Origin: Microbacterium tenebrionis
Lineage (GTDB): Bacteria > Actinomycetota > Actinomycetes > Actinomycetales > Microbacteriaceae
Reading direction: 5' to 3'
Length of the DNA stretch: 61,366 bases
NCBI RefSeq assembly: GCF_903645325.1
Contig: NZ_CAHJXQ010000013.1
Coordinates: forward strand, 1-61,366
In this document: one piece after another, positions 9,590-19,782 of the stretch
Layout: each line of letters opens with the position of its first letter
How positions within the stretch are numbered: position 1 is the stretch's first letter
Notes under the pieces: generated by a model
Seen by the model: the letters and a program-made list of their open reading frames with translations, nothing else
Database searches by the model: none
Told to the model about the DNA's origin: nothing
Translations under genes and position numbers: made by a program

Positions 9590-10027
9590 GTGAACGCCGT
9601 CGACGACATGCTCAAACTCGAGAACCAGCTGTGCTTTGCGCTGGTCACCGCCGCGCGCAATGTGGTCGCGATCTACCGCCCGATCCTCGAGCCCATCGGC
9701 CTGACGCATCCGCAGTACCTCGTCATGCTCGCGCTGTGGGAGAGGTCGCCCCGGTCGCTCGCCGACCTCGCCGCCGATCTGGCCCTCGACCCCGCAACGG
9801 TGTCACCGCTCGTCAAGCGCCTCGAGAAGGAAGGCCTCATCGCCCGCCAGCGCAGCAACGCCGATGAGCGCCGTCTCGACATCGGGCTGACGGAGGAGGG
9901 CGCGCGGCTCCGTGAGCGCGCGCTCGATGTACCGCGCCAGGTGATGGCCGCGGTGCAGATGGACATCGACCAGATCACCGCTCTGCGCGACGGATTATCC
10001 CCATTCGCCGGCCGCACGGCACTGTGA
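9590..10027 (+). CDS. OhrR-like MarR-family regulator with peroxide-sensing cysteine
   Basis: A 145-residue winged-helix repressor. With the GTG start the motif LENQLCFAL puts its cysteine at residue 15, the position of the peroxide-sensing Cys15 of Bacillus OhrR. The segment GLTHPQYLVMLALWE and the wing around RQRSNADERRLDIGLTEEG also fit the family. The tyrosine equivalent to Bacillus Tyr29 is kept, but the one equivalent to Tyr19 is a valine. No ohr gene lies nearby; the likely targets are itself and the divergent 81-residue gene. A start at ATG 9575 (150 aa) is the alternative. Confidence 0.8.
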   Translation: MNAVDDMLKLENQLCFALVTAARNVVAIYRPILEPIGLTHPQYLVMLALWERSPRSLADLAADLALDPATVSPLVKRLEKEGLIARQRSNADERRLDIGLTEEGARLRERALDVPRQVMAAVQMDIDQITALRDGLSPFAGRTAL

Positions 10028-10041
10028 TCACCGCCGGCCCG

Positions 10042-10047
10042 TAGGCT
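10042..10047 (+). promoter_or_regulatory. -10 hexamer before the DUF4129 operon
   Basis: TAGGCT lies 7 nt before an ATG that opens a 13-codon frame, so the operon transcript probably starts with that small frame. Confidence 0.4.
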
Positions 10048-10054
10048 GGCAGGC

Positions 10055-10096
10055 ATGACGCCGCCGCTCCCGAACGCGCCCGGGAGCAGCAGGTGA
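10055..10096 (+). CDS. Possible 13-residue leader peptide
   Basis: ATG 10055 opens MTPPLPNAPGSSR, and its TGA (10094-10096) overlaps the GTG start of the next gene at 10093. It sits directly after TAGGCT and could be translated as a leaderless mRNA, feeding ribosomes into the DUF4129 gene by stop-start coupling. It may also be chance; there is no homology evidence. Confidence 0.3.
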   Translation: MTPPLPNAPGSSR

Positions 10097-10779
10097 GGCG
10101 GGCGGCGACAGCGATCGGGCTCGTCGGGCTGTTCGTGATCGTCATGCTCGCGGCATCCGTTCAGGGCATCCCGCGGATGACGCCGCCGGACTTCGCCCGC
10201 CCGGATACGCAGCCGCAGGAGCTTCCACAGCCCAGCGGTTCGCCGACCGCCGGGCCACTGCCGGAGCCGGAATCCGACCTGCTCAACACGATCATCGGCG
10301 TCGTCTTCCTGCTCATCGCGGTCGCCGTCGTCGTTCTCATCGTGATCCTCATCGTCCGTGCGCTCATGCGCGCGTGGCGCGACCGGCCACTGCGCCGCCG
10401 CGACGGCGGCGAGGTCGACACCGAGTCGACGGGCGAGGCGATCGTGCAGGAGCCCGATGCGGTCGCCCCGGCGATCCGCCGCGGTGTCGCCGGCGCGCTC
10501 CGATCCATCGCCGGGGGCGTCACCCCCACGGATGCGATCGTCGCCGCGTGGGTGGGTCTGGAGGAGAGCGCCAGCGACGCCGGGATCACCCGTGGCCGCA
10601 GCGAGACGCCGTCGGAATTCGCGATGCGCATCATCACCCGCCGCGCCGGGATCACCGAGGCGGCGACGTCGCTGCTGGCGCTGTACGAACGCGTCCGCTT
10701 CGGCGGCCACGAGGCCGACGAGCAGGACCGCGCCGCCGCTCACGCAGCCCTGACCACGATCGAGGAGGGCTGGCGATGA
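10093..10779 (+). CDS. DUF4129 domain membrane protein
   Basis: A 228-residue protein with an N-terminal hydrophobic segment, a Pro-rich extracellular stretch (about 28-60), a second membrane span (about 65-90) and a cytoplasmic DUF4129 domain with WVGLEESASDAGI, SETPSEFAMRI and the closing LLALYERVRFGG. DUF4129 is usually found with transglutaminase-like membrane proteins, MoxR and DUF58. The start is GTG 10093, after GGGAGCAGCAG. It is the first main gene of a five-gene set with ATGA junctions. Confidence 0.85.
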   Translation: MRRAATAIGLVGLFVIVMLAASVQGIPRMTPPDFARPDTQPQELPQPSGSPTAGPLPEPESDLLNTIIGVVFLLIAVAVVVLIVILIVRALMRAWRDRPLRRRDGGEVDTESTGEAIVQEPDAVAPAIRRGVAGALRSIAGGVTPTDAIVAAWVGLEESASDAGITRGRSETPSEFAMRIITRRAGITEAATSLLALYERVRFGGHEADEQDRAAAHAALTTIEEGWR

Positions 10780-11246
10780 CCCGCCGACGCATCATCCCGT
10801 CGATCTGCGCGGCAGTCGTGGCGGCGCTCGTGCTCCTGTTCGCGATCCGGGTCGAGCCCGCGTTCGCCGTCGCCTGGGCCGCCCTCGTCGGCGTGCTCTG
10901 GCTCTGCGCCGGGGTCGTCATTCCGCAGGATCCGCGCGCCGATGCCCCCGACATCCCCGTAGAGCCCGAGCGCCGGGGCACGGCGATCGCCCGCATGGCC
11001 TGGTCGCTCAACACCAGAACCGGTGAGGCGGGTGAACTGATCACGCGCCGTGTGCGCGGCATCCTGCGCCATCGGCTTCAGCGCGAAGGGCTCGACATCG
11101 ACGACCAGGCGGATCGTGAGCGCATCGAGACGCGCATCGGCCCCGGTCTGTGGTCCCGGCTCACAGGACAGGGCACGAACCGCCAGGACATCGAGCTCGC
11201 GCTCGACGCCATCGACCGCCTCTCGCCGAGCAAGGAGAAGGAATGA
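10776..11246 (+). CDS. Small membrane protein of the MoxR operon
   Basis: 156 residues: a basic N-terminus, two hydrophobic segments (about 8-25 and 30-50), then a soluble region ending SRLTGQGTNRQDIELALDAI and a charged tail. I do not know a family name. ATG 10776 overlaps the DUF4129 stop and its own stop overlaps the moxR start, so it is tightly coupled to both and is presumably a subunit or partner of the same system. Confidence 0.75.
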   Translation: MTRRRIIPSICAAVVAALVLLFAIRVEPAFAVAWAALVGVLWLCAGVVIPQDPRADAPDIPVEPERRGTAIARMAWSLNTRTGEAGELITRRVRGILRHRLQREGLDIDDQADRERIETRIGPGLWSRLTGQGTNRQDIELALDAIDRLSPSKEKE

Positions 11247-12211
11247 CCGACAGCATCTCGATCGCAGAAACCGGAGAACGGATCCTCGCCGCCGTGCGAT
11301 CGGTCGTCGTCGGAATGGACGATCCGCTCGAGATCGCCCTCGCGACGATCCTCGCCGGCGGGCACGTGCTCTTCGAGGACGTGCCCGGGCTGGGGAAGAC
11401 TCTCGCGGCGCGCAGCCTGGCATCGGCCCTCGGGCTCGACTTCCGCAGGCTCCAGTGCACGCCCGACATGCTGCCCGGCGACGTCACCGGATCGTACGTC
11501 TACGCGCCCGACAGCGGCGAGTTCGTCTTCCGACCCGGGCCCGTCTTCACCGGGCTCCTCCTCGCCGACGAGATCAACCGCACGACGCCGAAGACGCAGT
11601 CCGCGATGCTCGAGGCGATGGCTGAGCGCCAGGTGACGGTCGAGGGCAACAGCTTCCCGCTCCCTGCGCCATTCCATGTCATCGCGACCTCCAACCCGAT
11701 CGAGTACGAGGGCACGTACGCGCTGCCCGAGGCTCAGCTGGACCGGTTCATGGTGCGCTTGAGGGTGGGCTACCCGGAGCCGGCCGGCGAGACGCAGATC
11801 CTGCTGAACCGCGTCGCGCGTCAGCAGGAGGCCACGCACGTCGCGGCCGTGATCGACTCCGCGCGCCTGGTTGCCGTGCAGCAGACGGTCGAGGCGATCC
11901 ATGTGCATCCCGACATCGCCCAGTACTGCGTGGACCTCACGCGCGCCACCCGTCACGCGCAGAACGTCGCGGTGGGCGCCTCGCCACGCGGCTCGCTCGG
12001 GCTCCTGCTCCTGGGGCGCGCGCTCGCCGCCCTCGACGGCAGGGAGTTCGTCCGCCCCGACGACATCAAGCGGATCGCCGTCCCCGTGCTCGCGCATCGG
12101 CTCACGCTCACGCCTCAGGCCTGGGCGCAGGGCGTCGTGAGCGCCGAGCAGATCGTCGAGAACGTCGTCGGTCAGGTGCCCGTCCCGCCGACAGTCGGCG
12201 CGCCTGCATGA
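11243..12211 (+). CDS. MoxR-type AAA+ ATPase
   Basis: A 322-residue AAA+ ATPase of the MoxR group. Walker A reads EDVPGLGKT (about residues 45-53), then the MoxR-typical RLQCTPDMLPGDVTG, Walker B LLLADEIN, and sensor 1 IATSNPIEYEGTYALPEAQ. MoxR proteins act as chaperones that remodel or insert metal into partner complexes; DUF58 proteins carry a vWA-like domain and are the usual partners. The gene starts at ATG 11243 after AAGGAGAAGG, overlapping the upstream stop. Confidence 0.92.
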   Translation: MTDSISIAETGERILAAVRSVVVGMDDPLEIALATILAGGHVLFEDVPGLGKTLAARSLASALGLDFRRLQCTPDMLPGDVTGSYVYAPDSGEFVFRPGPVFTGLLLADEINRTTPKTQSAMLEAMAERQVTVEGNSFPLPAPFHVIATSNPIEYEGTYALPEAQLDRFMVRLRVGYPEPAGETQILLNRVARQQEATHVAAVIDSARLVAVQQTVEAIHVHPDIAQYCVDLTRATRHAQNVAVGASPRGSLGLLLLGRALAALDGREFVRPDDIKRIAVPVLAHRLTLTPQAWAQGVVSAEQIVENVVGQVPVPPTVGAPA

Positions 12212-13482
12212 GCGGACCTCGAACCGTTCCGCTCCGCGGCGTCCGCTGGGCGCCGTCTGTCGTGATCGGGTTCTTGGGCGCGATCGCGCTGGCGGTCGCC
12301 GGACTGGTGTTCTCGCGCCCCGACGTCGCAGCGCTCGGACTCCCGCTCATCGTCGCGAGCGTCGCCGCGGCGTTCCGCAGGCAGGATGCCGATCCGCTCG
12401 AGATCCGGCTCGACGCCGTGGCCGGTTCCGACGACGACCTGCTCCGCACCGAGCTGCGCGCGACCGGGGGAGCGGAGCTCGCCGAGGTCGTGCTCGTGCA
12501 GGCGGAGCGCCGGCGTCGGCGTCTGGTCGTGCCCGCCGACGGGACCGCCGTCGTCGCGAGCAGCCGTGCCCTGCACTCGGGGCCGGTCACGGCGGTCGCG
12601 GTGGCCGCGCGCGGGGTCTCGGGCGACGGGCAGCTCCTCGAGCCGGCGACCGCCGTCGTGACGCAGACCCGCAACGTCGCACCCCGTTCGACGACGCTGC
12701 AGGGGCTTCCGCTGTCGCCGCGGCTGACCGGCATGCACGGCAATCATGAGGGCCGGCGGCTCGGCCAGGGTGGCGACTTCCGCGATATCCACCCGTTCGT
12801 GCCGGGCGACGAGCTGAGCCGGGTCGACTGGCGCGCCACGGCGCGGATGGCGCGTCGCCCCGGCGACCTGCTCGTGCGACGCACCAACACGCTCAGCGAC
12901 GCCACCAACGTCATCGCGATGGACATGGCGGACGACCTCGGCACCGTGGTGGCGACGTGGGGGAGCGGCGACCTCGTGCGCAGCGGTCCGACGTCGCTGG
13001 ATCTGTCGCGTCAGGCGGCCTGCTCCATCGCCGCGGCCGCGGTCGGCTCAGGGGACCGCGTGGCGCTCCACGTCCTGACCCACGGCGGCCGTTCGGTGCG
13101 CAGCGGTGCCGGTGCGCGGCACCTCGCCCGGGTGGTGGCGGCGATCGCGGCGACCGGGCCGGCGGGCGAGGACGCGCGCTTCCGGCGTACGCCTCCCGTG
13201 CCGCACGGATCGGTGATCTTCGTGCTCTCGACGTTCTTCGACGGGGCGGCATCCGACGTGTCGCGCATGTGGCGCGCGTCCGGACATCGCGTCGTCGCCG
13301 TGGACGTCCTCCCGGACCTGGACGTGGCGCGGCTGGGTCGCGAGCAGCGGATCGCGCTGCAGGTCGTGCTCGCCGAGCGCGACGACGTTCTGCACGACCT
13401 GCGCTCGTCAGGCGTCGACGTCGTGCCGTGGCGGGAGAACCCGGCAGGAGCACTGGTGGCTGCGGCGAGGGCGAGACGATGA
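12208..13482 (+). CDS. DUF58 domain protein (vWA-like partner of MoxR)
   Basis: 424 residues with two N-terminal hydrophobic segments (about 12-50) and the DUF58 signature between about 180 and 215: [19 protein letters not shown] and [11 protein letters not shown], followed by a vWA-like fold containing VIAMDMADD. It is the likely client or adaptor of the upstream MoxR ATPase at the cell membrane. The ATG overlaps the moxR stop. Confidence 0.9.
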   Translation: MSGPRTVPLRGVRWAPSVVIGFLGAIALAVAGLVFSRPDVAALGLPLIVASVAAAFRRQDADPLEIRLDAVAGSDDDLLRTELRATGGAELAEVVLVQAERRRRRLVVPADGTAVVASSRALHSGPVTAVAVAARGVSGDGQLLEPATAVVTQTRNVAPRSTTLQGLPLSPRLTGMHGNHEGRRLGQGGDFRDIHPFVPGDELSRVDWRATARMARRPGDLLVRRTNTLSDATNVIAMDMADDLGTVVATWGSGDLVRSGPTSLDLSRQAACSIAAAAVGSGDRVALHVLTHGGRSVRSGAGARHLARVVAAIAATGPAGEDARFRRTPPVPHGSVIFVLSTFFDGAASDVSRMWRASGHRVVAVDVLPDLDVARLGREQRIALQVVLAERDDVLHDLRSSGVDVVPWRENPAGALVAAARARR

Positions 13483-14000
13483 GCGCGCGCGGAAGAGAGC
13501 TCGACGGGATCAGCATGCCCCCGGCGGTTCCCGGCGCCGTCCTGCACGTCCTGCTGCCGGTCGTGGCGGCGGCCGCCGCGCAGACGGGCGTCGACATCAT
13601 CGGCTGGCGGATCGCGGTCCTCGTCTTCGCGGTTCTGGGGATGCTGTTCCCGCAGACCCTGGGCGGGTGGCTGTCGATAGGGTGCCTGGCCGTCGGGATG
13701 CTGCTGGGTGAGCCCGACGTCGCCGTCACGATGCTCATGGTGCTGTTCGTGCACCTCATGCACGTGCTCTCGGCGCTGCTGCCGGTCGTCCCGTGGCGGG
13801 GGAGGGTCGTCCTCTCCGCGCTTCGGCCGACGGTGAGGCGACTGCTGCTCGGACAGCTGATCATCCAGCCGGTCACGCTCGGGGTCATGCTCGTGCAGCA
13901 GGCCGACGGGACGGTGATCGGCGGTGCGGTGCTGCTGGGAGCGGCGGCCGTCGTGGGCATCGTCGCCCTTTTCGCGCCCAGTGTCCGTGGCCGCTCGTAG
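13479..14000 (+). CDS. Integral membrane protein ending the MoxR operon
   Basis: A 173-residue protein with about five hydrophobic stretches and few charged residues, of no family I recognise. In many actinobacteria a large transglutaminase-like membrane protein (TgpA type) stands in this place; this protein is far too short and has no Cys-His-Asp triad region. ATG 13479 overlaps the DUF58 stop. Its stop codon TAG is also the start of the uvrA -10 hexamer. Confidence 0.75.
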   Translation: MSARGRELDGISMPPAVPGAVLHVLLPVVAAAAAQTGVDIIGWRIAVLVFAVLGMLFPQTLGGWLSIGCLAVGMLLGEPDVAVTMLMVLFVHLMHVLSALLPVVPWRGRVVLSALRPTVRRLLLGQLIIQPVTLGVMLVQQADGTVIGGAVLLGAAAVVGIVALFAPSVRGRS

Positions 14001-14009
14001 ACTTGTCCG
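13998..14009 (+). promoter_or_regulatory. Leaderless promoter of uvrA
   Basis: TAGACT at 13998-14003, then 6 nt, then GTG 14010. The hexamer overlaps the upstream stop codon, and no ribosome-binding site precedes the GTG. Confidence 0.6.
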
Positions 14010-16898
14010 GTGCCTATTGTCCCCGTCGCCAGCTCCGGAAAGCTCAGTGTCCGCGGTGCCCGCGTCCACAACCTCAAGAACGTCGACATCGACATCCCCC
14101 GGGATTCGCTCGTCGTCTTCACCGGCCTGTCCGGGTCGGGGAAGTCGAGCCTCGCGTTCGACACGATCTTCGCCGAAGGGCAGCGCCGCTACGTCGAATC
14201 GCTGAGCGCGTACGCCCGGCAGTTCCTGGGGCAGGTGGATCGGCCGGACGTCGACTTCATCGAGGGCCTGAGCCCCGCGGTGTCGATCGACCAGAAGTCG
14301 ACCAACCGCAACCCGCGATCGACGGTCGGCACGATCACCGAGATCTACGACTACATGCGACTGCTGTGGGCGCGCATCGGCATCCCGCACTGCCCGCAGT
14401 GCGGTGAGCGCATCCAGCGGCAGACGGTGCAGCAGATCGCCGATCAGCTCATGCAGCTGCCCGAGCGCACCAGGTACCAGATCGTCGCTCCCGTCGTCTC
14501 GCAGAAGAAGGGCGAGTTCGTCGATCTGTTCCGCGAGCTCGGCGCCAAGGGATACTCGCGTGCGATCGTCGACGGCGATCTCATCCAGCTCGCAGAGCCC
14601 CCGACGCTCAAGAAGAGCTACAAGCACGACATCGCGGTGGTCGTCGACCGTCTCGTGGCATCCGACGACATCCTGGGCCGCGTGACCGATTCGGTCGAGA
14701 CCGCGCTCGGACTCGCCGGCGGCGTCGTGCAGGTCAACTACGTCGACGAAGACGGGGACGCCGCGTGGCAGTCGTTCTCCGAGAAGCTGGCCTGCCCGAA
14801 CGGACACCCGATCACGCTCACCGAGATCGAGCCGCGCACGTTCTCGTTCAACGCGCCCTTCGGCGCGTGCCCGGCGTGCTCCGGGCTGGGCACGCGCATG
14901 TCCGTCGACGTCGACCTCATGCTCGGCGATGAGGAGCTCTCGATCCGCGAGGGTGCGATCATCCCGTGGACCACGCAGGGCAAGGGCCTGTTCCAGTACT
15001 ACGAGCGACTGCTCGAAGGTCTTGCGCGCGATCTGAAGTTCTCCCTCGACACTCCGTGGAAAGACCTGCGCGTCGACGTGCAGGATGCCGTGCTCCGCGG
15101 CGACGACTACAAGGTCACCGTCAAGTGGAAGAACCGCTACGGCCGCGAGATGCGCTACGCATCCGGTTTCGAGGGCGTCGTGCCGTACATCGAGCGGCAG
15201 TACGCCCAGGCCGAGAGCGACAACCAGCGTGCACGCTGGGGCGAGTACCTGCGCGAGGTGCCGTGTCCGGTCTGCGGTGGCGACCGCCTGAAGCCCGAGG
15301 TCCTCGCGGTGCAGGTGCACGGGCACTCCATCGCCGAGGTCTCGCACCTGAGCCTCGCCGATGCCCGCGAGTTCATGGAGAAGCTGACCCTCACCGAGCG
15401 CGAGGCGAAGATCGCCGCCCAGGTGCTCCGCGAGATCCGCCTGCGCCTCGACTTCCTGCTGCAGGTCGGCCTCAACTACCTCAACCTCAGCCGTTCGGCC
15501 GGGTCTCTGTCCGGCGGCGAGGCGCAGCGCATCCGCCTGGCCACGCAGATCGGCTCGGGTCTCACGGGCGTGCTGTATGTGCTCGACGAGCCGTCGATCG
15601 GTCTGCATCAGCGCGACAACCGGCGGCTCATCCAGACGCTGCAGAAGCTGCGGGACCTCGGCAACACGCTCATCGTCGTCGAGCACGACGAAGAGACGAT
15701 CGAAGCAGCCGACTGGGTCGTCGACGTGGGGCCGGGCGCCGGCGTGAACGGCGGCGGCATCGTGCACTCGGGCCCGTACAGCGCGTTGCTCGGAGACACC
15801 GAGTCGATGACCGGCGACTACCTCTCCGGCCGCCGTGAGATCCCCACGCCGAAGAAGCGCCGCAAGATCGACAAGAAGCGTCAGCTCACTGTCGTCGGGG
15901 CACGCGAGAACAACCTCAAGAACGTCACGGCCGACTTCCCGCTCGGCGTGCTCACTGCGGTCACCGGGGTGAGCGGATCGGGCAAGTCGTCGCTCGTCAA
16001 CGACATCCTGTACCGGGTGCTCGCATCCAAGCTCAACGGCGCCCGTACCCTCGCCGGCAAGCACACCCGCGTCACCGGCCTCGACAACCTCGACAAGGTC
16101 ATCCATGTCGATCAGGCGCCGATCGGCCGCACGCCGCGGTCGAACCCCGCCACCTACACGGGCGTGTTCGATCGCATCAGGTCGCTGTTCGCCGAGACGC
16201 CCGAGGCGAAGGTCCGCGGCTACCAGCCCGGCCGCTTCAGCTTCAACGTCAAGGGCGGCCGCTGCGAGGCGTGCGCGGGTGACGGCACGATCAAGATCGA
16301 GATGAACTTCCTTCCCGACGTGTACGTCGACTGCGAGGTCTGCCACGGCAAGCGGTACAACCGGGACACCCTGGCTGTGCACTACAAGGGCAAGAACATC
16401 GCCGAGGTGCTCGAGATGCCCATCGAAGAGGCAGCCGAGTTCTTCGAGCCCATCCAGGCGATCCACCGCTACATGAAGACGCTGGTGGACGTCGGCCTCG
16501 GCTACGTCCGTCTCGGTCAGTCGGCCACAACGCTCTCCGGCGGCGAGGCGCAGCGCGTCAAGCTCGCTACCGAGCTTCAGCGCCGCAGCAACGGACGCAG
16601 CGTCTACGTGCTCGACGAGCCGACCACCGGCCTGCACTTCGAAGACGTCCGCAAGCTCCTCGAGGTGCTGAACGGCCTCGTCGACAAGGGCAACACCGTG
16701 ATCGTCATCGAGCACAACCTCGACGTCATCAAGTCGGCCGACTGGGTGATCGACCTCGGTCCGGAGGGCGGCGCAGGCGGCGGCGAGATCCTCGCCACCG
16801 GTACGCCGGAGCAGATCGCGCGCGTCGAAGAGAGCCACACCGGCCTGTTCCTCGCGGAGATCCTCGGCGAGGGGCGCGGAGCCCGCAAGGCCAGCTGA
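14010..16898 (+). CDS. uvrA: Excinuclease ABC subunit A
   Basis: A 962-residue tandem ABC ATPase that recognises DNA damage and loads UvrB. The first half holds GLSGSGKSS and the signature [14 protein letters not shown], with [14 protein letters not shown] as Walker B and Q/D loop region; the second half holds GVSGSGKSS, the insertion with the zinc cysteines CEACAGDG and CEVCHGKRY, and [15 protein letters not shown] further CPACSGLG lies in the first half. Length is normal. The start is a GTG with a promoter 6 nt upstream. Confidence 0.98.
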   Translation: MPIVPVASSGKLSVRGARVHNLKNVDIDIPRDSLVVFTGLSGSGKSSLAFDTIFAEGQRRYVESLSAYARQFLGQVDRPDVDFIEGLSPAVSIDQKSTNRNPRSTVGTITEIYDYMRLLWARIGIPHCPQCGERIQRQTVQQIADQLMQLPERTRYQIVAPVVSQKKGEFVDLFRELGAKGYSRAIVDGDLIQLAEPPTLKKSYKHDIAVVVDRLVASDDILGRVTDSVETALGLAGGVVQVNYVDEDGDAAWQSFSEKLACPNGHPITLTEIEPRTFSFNAPFGACPACSGLGTRMSVDVDLMLGDEELSIREGAIIPWTTQGKGLFQYYERLLEGLARDLKFSLDTPWKDLRVDVQDAVLRGDDYKVTVKWKNRYGREMRYASGFEGVVPYIERQYAQAESDNQRARWGEYLREVPCPVCGGDRLKPEVLAVQVHGHSIAEVSHLSLADAREFMEKLTLTEREAKIAAQVLREIRLRLDFLLQVGLNYLNLSRSAGSLSGGEAQRIRLATQIGSGLTGVLYVLDEPSIGLHQRDNRRLIQTLQKLRDLGNTLIVVEHDEETIEAADWVVDVGPGAGVNGGGIVHSGPYSALLGDTESMTGDYLSGRREIPTPKKRRKIDKKRQLTVVGARENNLKNVTADFPLGVLTAVTGVSGSGKSSLVNDILYRVLASKLNGARTLAGKHTRVTGLDNLDKVIHVDQAPIGRTPRSNPATYTGVFDRIRSLFAETPEAKVRGYQPGRFSFNVKGGRCEACAGDGTIKIEMNFLPDVYVDCEVCHGKRYNRDTLAVHYKGKNIAEVLEMPIEEAAEFFEPIQAIHRYMKTLVDVGLGYVRLGQSATTLSGGEAQRVKLATELQRRSNGRSVYVLDEPTTGLHFEDVRKLLEVLNGLVDKGNTVIVIEHNLDVIKSADWVIDLGPEGGAGGGEILATGTPEQIARVEESHTGLFLAEILGEGRGARKAS

Positions 16899-18805
16899 TG
16901 GCCGACGTCCTCCCGTACAAGCCGGAGCAGGGAGAGATCCCGACCGAGCCCGGCGTCTACCGCTTCCGCGACGCGCAGGGCCGGGTGCTGTACGTCGGCA
17001 AGGCGAAGAACCTGCGTCAGCGATTGTCGAACTACTTCGCTCCGCTGCGCACGCTGCACGAGCGGACGCGCCGCATGGTGACGACGGCCGCATCCGTGGA
17101 GTGGACGGTCGTGCCGACCGATGTCGATTCCCTGCAGCTCGAGTACATGTGGATCAAGGAGTTCGATCCGCCGTTCAACGTGCGCTACAAGGACGACAAG
17201 TCGTACCCGTTCATGGCGATCACGCTCGGCGACGAGGCTCCGCGCGTGATGGTCACGCGCAACCGCAAGATCCCCGGCGCTCGCTACTTCGGCCCCTATC
17301 CGAAGGTATGGGCGGTGCACGACACGATCGACCTGATGATCAAGGTCTTCCCGATCCGCACCTGCTCGGATGCGAGCTACAAGCGCGCCATGTCCACCGG
17401 GCGCCCGTGCTTCCCCGGCCAGATCGGCAAGTGCGGCGGGCCGTGCTCGATGACGGTGACCATCGAGGAGCACCGGGCGATCGTCGACGACTTCGTGGCG
17501 TTCATGGCGGGCGGCGATGAACGCTTCACCAAGGAGCTCACGAAGCGGATGCTGGCGGCCTCGGCTGCGATGGACTACGAGGCCGCCGCGAAGTACCGCG
17601 ATCAGCTCGCCTCGATCGAGGCCGTGCTGGGCAAGAGCGCCCTGGTGCTGCCGGCCGACGAGGACGCCGACCTGTTCGGCATCGCGGAGGACGAGCTCGC
17701 CGCGACCGTCCAGCACTTCACGATCCGCGGCGGTCGAGTGCGTGGCGTCCGGGCGACGACGATCGAGAAGGAGCTCGACATCTCCGGCGCCGATCTGGTC
17801 GACCAGGTGCTGCAGCGGGCCTACGGGGAGGGGGTCGACATCCCCCGTCGTGTCCTGGTGCCCTCGCTGCCCGATGACGCGGCTGAGCTCGAGGTGTGGT
17901 TGCAGGAGCGCCGCGGCCGCCGCGTCGAGATCGCGGTCGCTCAGCGCGGTCAGCGGGCCGAGCTCATGCGCACGGCGACGCTCAACGCCCAGCAGGCGCT
18001 GATCCGGCACAAGACCCGCCGCACCAGTGACTACGTGGCGCGCACCCAGGCCCTGACCGATCTGCAGGAGGCTCTCGACCTGGACACCGCGCCGCTGCGC
18101 ATCGAGTGCTTCGACATCTCGCACCTCGGCGGGACGAACGTCGTCGCCTCGATGGTGGTGTTCGAGGACGGCCTGCCGCGCAAGGACCAGTACCGCTCGT
18201 TCAACATCGCCGAGACCACCGACGACACCGACTCGATGTACCAGGTGCTGATGCGCCGTCTGGCGTACCTCGACAGGCCTGAGCCCGAGGACCAGGCCGA
18301 TTCAGCCGTCGTGACGGACCCGCTCGCCACCGATGCGGAGGTCGTGACGACCCGCAAGCGGCCCCGCTTCTCGTACCCGCCGCAGCTGCTTCTCGTCGAC
18401 GGCGGCAAGCCCCAGGTCGAGGCGGCCGCCCGCGCGCTGCGCGACTCCGGGCACACCGAGATCGGCCTGTGCGGGATCGCCAAGCGGCTGGAGGAGGTGT
18501 GGCTGCCCGGCGAGGACTTCCCGGTGATCCTGCCCCGCACGAGCGAGGCCCTGTACCTGCTGCAGCGCCTGCGCGACGAGGCCCACCGATTCGCGATCAC
18601 CCATCAGCGCAAGCGCCGTCGGCGCGACATCTCCACGGTCCTCGAGGAGATCCCCGGCCTCGGCGCCGCGCGCATCAAGACGCTCCTGAAGCACTTCGGC
18701 TCGGTCGCCGCGCTCAAGGCCGCGGCCCCCGATGCGATCCAGGAGGTGCCGGGTATCGGCCCGACGCTGGCGCAGAGCATCCACACACGCCTGCGGAGCG
18801 GATAG
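16898..18805 (+). CDS. uvrC: Excinuclease ABC subunit C
   Basis: A 635-residue endonuclease that makes both incisions in nucleotide excision repair. The GIY-YIG domain is at the N-terminus ([20 protein letters not shown] at about 14-33), a UVR domain lies near 215-245 ([17 protein letters not shown]), the RNase H-like 5' nuclease is in the middle and C-terminal third ([20 protein letters not shown]), and the helix-hairpin-helix pair is at the end ([19 protein letters not shown]). ATG 16898 shares its A with the uvrA TGA. Confidence 0.97.
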   Translation: MADVLPYKPEQGEIPTEPGVYRFRDAQGRVLYVGKAKNLRQRLSNYFAPLRTLHERTRRMVTTAASVEWTVVPTDVDSLQLEYMWIKEFDPPFNVRYKDDKSYPFMAITLGDEAPRVMVTRNRKIPGARYFGPYPKVWAVHDTIDLMIKVFPIRTCSDASYKRAMSTGRPCFPGQIGKCGGPCSMTVTIEEHRAIVDDFVAFMAGGDERFTKELTKRMLAASAAMDYEAAAKYRDQLASIEAVLGKSALVLPADEDADLFGIAEDELAATVQHFTIRGGRVRGVRATTIEKELDISGADLVDQVLQRAYGEGVDIPRRVLVPSLPDDAAELEVWLQERRGRRVEIAVAQRGQRAELMRTATLNAQQALIRHKTRRTSDYVARTQALTDLQEALDLDTAPLRIECFDISHLGGTNVVASMVVFEDGLPRKDQYRSFNIAETTDDTDSMYQVLMRRLAYLDRPEPEDQADSAVVTDPLATDAEVVTTRKRPRFSYPPQLLLVDGGKPQVEAAARALRDSGHTEIGLCGIAKRLEEVWLPGEDFPVILPRTSEALYLLQRLRDEAHRFAITHQRKRRRRDISTVLEEIPGLGAARIKTLLKHFGSVAALKAAAPDAIQEVPGIGPTLAQSIHTRLRSG

Positions 18806-18833
18806 GCTGGTCTCCACAGCGAGAAGGAGCCCC

Positions 18834-19709
18834 GTGATATCCGCCGAGGAGAAGAACGAATTCCTCATCGTCACCGGTATGTCCGGTGCGGGACGATCGA
18901 CCGTCGCGAATGCGCTCGAGGACCTCGGCTGGTACGTGGTCGACAACCTTCCGCCGCAGATGCTCCGCCCGCTGCTCGATCTGACCGACCTCGGCGGGGG
19001 AGCCCTTCCGAAGGTCGCCGCGGTCGTCGACGTGCGCGGACGCAATCTGTTCAACGACTTCCCCGAAGTCGCCCGTGCGCTCCGTTCCCGCGGCAGTGTG
19101 CGCGTGGTGTTCCTGGATGCGTCCGATGACGTGCTCGTGCGCCGGTTCGAGTCCGTGCGCCGGCCGCATCCGCTGCAGGAGGACGGCACACTGCTCGATG
19201 GCATCCGTCTGGAGCGCTCCCGCCTCACGCTCGTCCGCGAAGCGGCCGACATCGTCATCGACACGTCCTCGTTGAACATCCATCAGCTCGCGACCCAGGT
19301 GTCCGAGACCTTCTCGGAGGAGGGAGCGGCGAGGCACCGGCTGACCATCCTCAGCTTCGGCTTCAAATACGGGCTGCCCACGGACGTCGATCTCGTCGCC
19401 GACATGCGATTCCTGCCCAACCCCTATTGGAACGACGACCTGCGCGGTCTCACCGGCCAGGACGAGCCGGTGCGCGACTACGTGCTCGCGCAGGAGGGCG
19501 CCACGGAATTCTTGGAAGCGTACGCCACCGCGCTCGTCCCCGTCCTCGAGGGCTACCAGCGCGAGAACAAGGGGCACTCGACGGTCGCGATCGGCTGCAC
19601 GGGCGGCAAGCACCGCTCCGTGGCGATGGCCGCGGAGCTTGCGAAGCGCCTGTCCGAGATCCCCGGCATCGCGGTCAGCGTGCGGCACCGGGATCTCGGG
19701 CGCGAGTGA
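18834..19709 (+). CDS. rapZ: RapZ-type nucleotide-binding protein
   Basis: A 291-residue P-loop protein of the RapZ/YvcJ family. The P-loop is GMSGAGRST (about 15-23), followed by VVDNLPPQML; the C-terminal domain has GFKYGLPTDVDLVADMRFLPNP and GCTGGKHRS. In E. coli RapZ steers the decay of the GlmZ small RNA; in Gram-positives the partner RNA is unknown and the protein binds nucleotides. It follows uvrC with TAGGCT at 18803-18808 and a GAAGGAG site before GTG 18834. Confidence 0.92.
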   Translation: MISAEEKNEFLIVTGMSGAGRSTVANALEDLGWYVVDNLPPQMLRPLLDLTDLGGGALPKVAAVVDVRGRNLFNDFPEVARALRSRGSVRVVFLDASDDVLVRRFESVRRPHPLQEDGTLLDGIRLERSRLTLVREAADIVIDTSSLNIHQLATQVSETFSEEGAARHRLTILSFGFKYGLPTDVDLVADMRFLPNPYWNDDLRGLTGQDEPVRDYVLAQEGATEFLEAYATALVPVLEGYQRENKGHSTVAIGCTGGKHRSVAMAAELAKRLSEIPGIAVSVRHRDLGRE

Positions 19710-19729
19710 GGCGCGCAGGCGGCGGACGG

Positions 19730-19735
19730 TAAACT
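19730..19735 (+). promoter_or_regulatory. -10 hexamer of whiA
   Basis: TAAACT, 48 nt before the whiA GTG, giving a short leader that holds AAGGAG. Confidence 0.35.
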
Positions 19736-19782
19736 GATGGTTTGCGTCGCGATCCGACGCGCGAAGCTTTCCAAGGAGTCCC

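Noticed and set aside
9299..9709. A 136-residue form of the small Cys/His-rich protein
   Set aside because: The extra N-terminus would be antisense to the start of the MarR gene and cross its operator.
13011..17093. A 1360-codon open frame on the minus strand across the DUF58, uvrA and uvrC genes
   Set aside because: It is the antisense of recognised genes; long open antisense frames are expected with GC-rich third positions, and its Asp/Arg/Val-rich translation has no domain.
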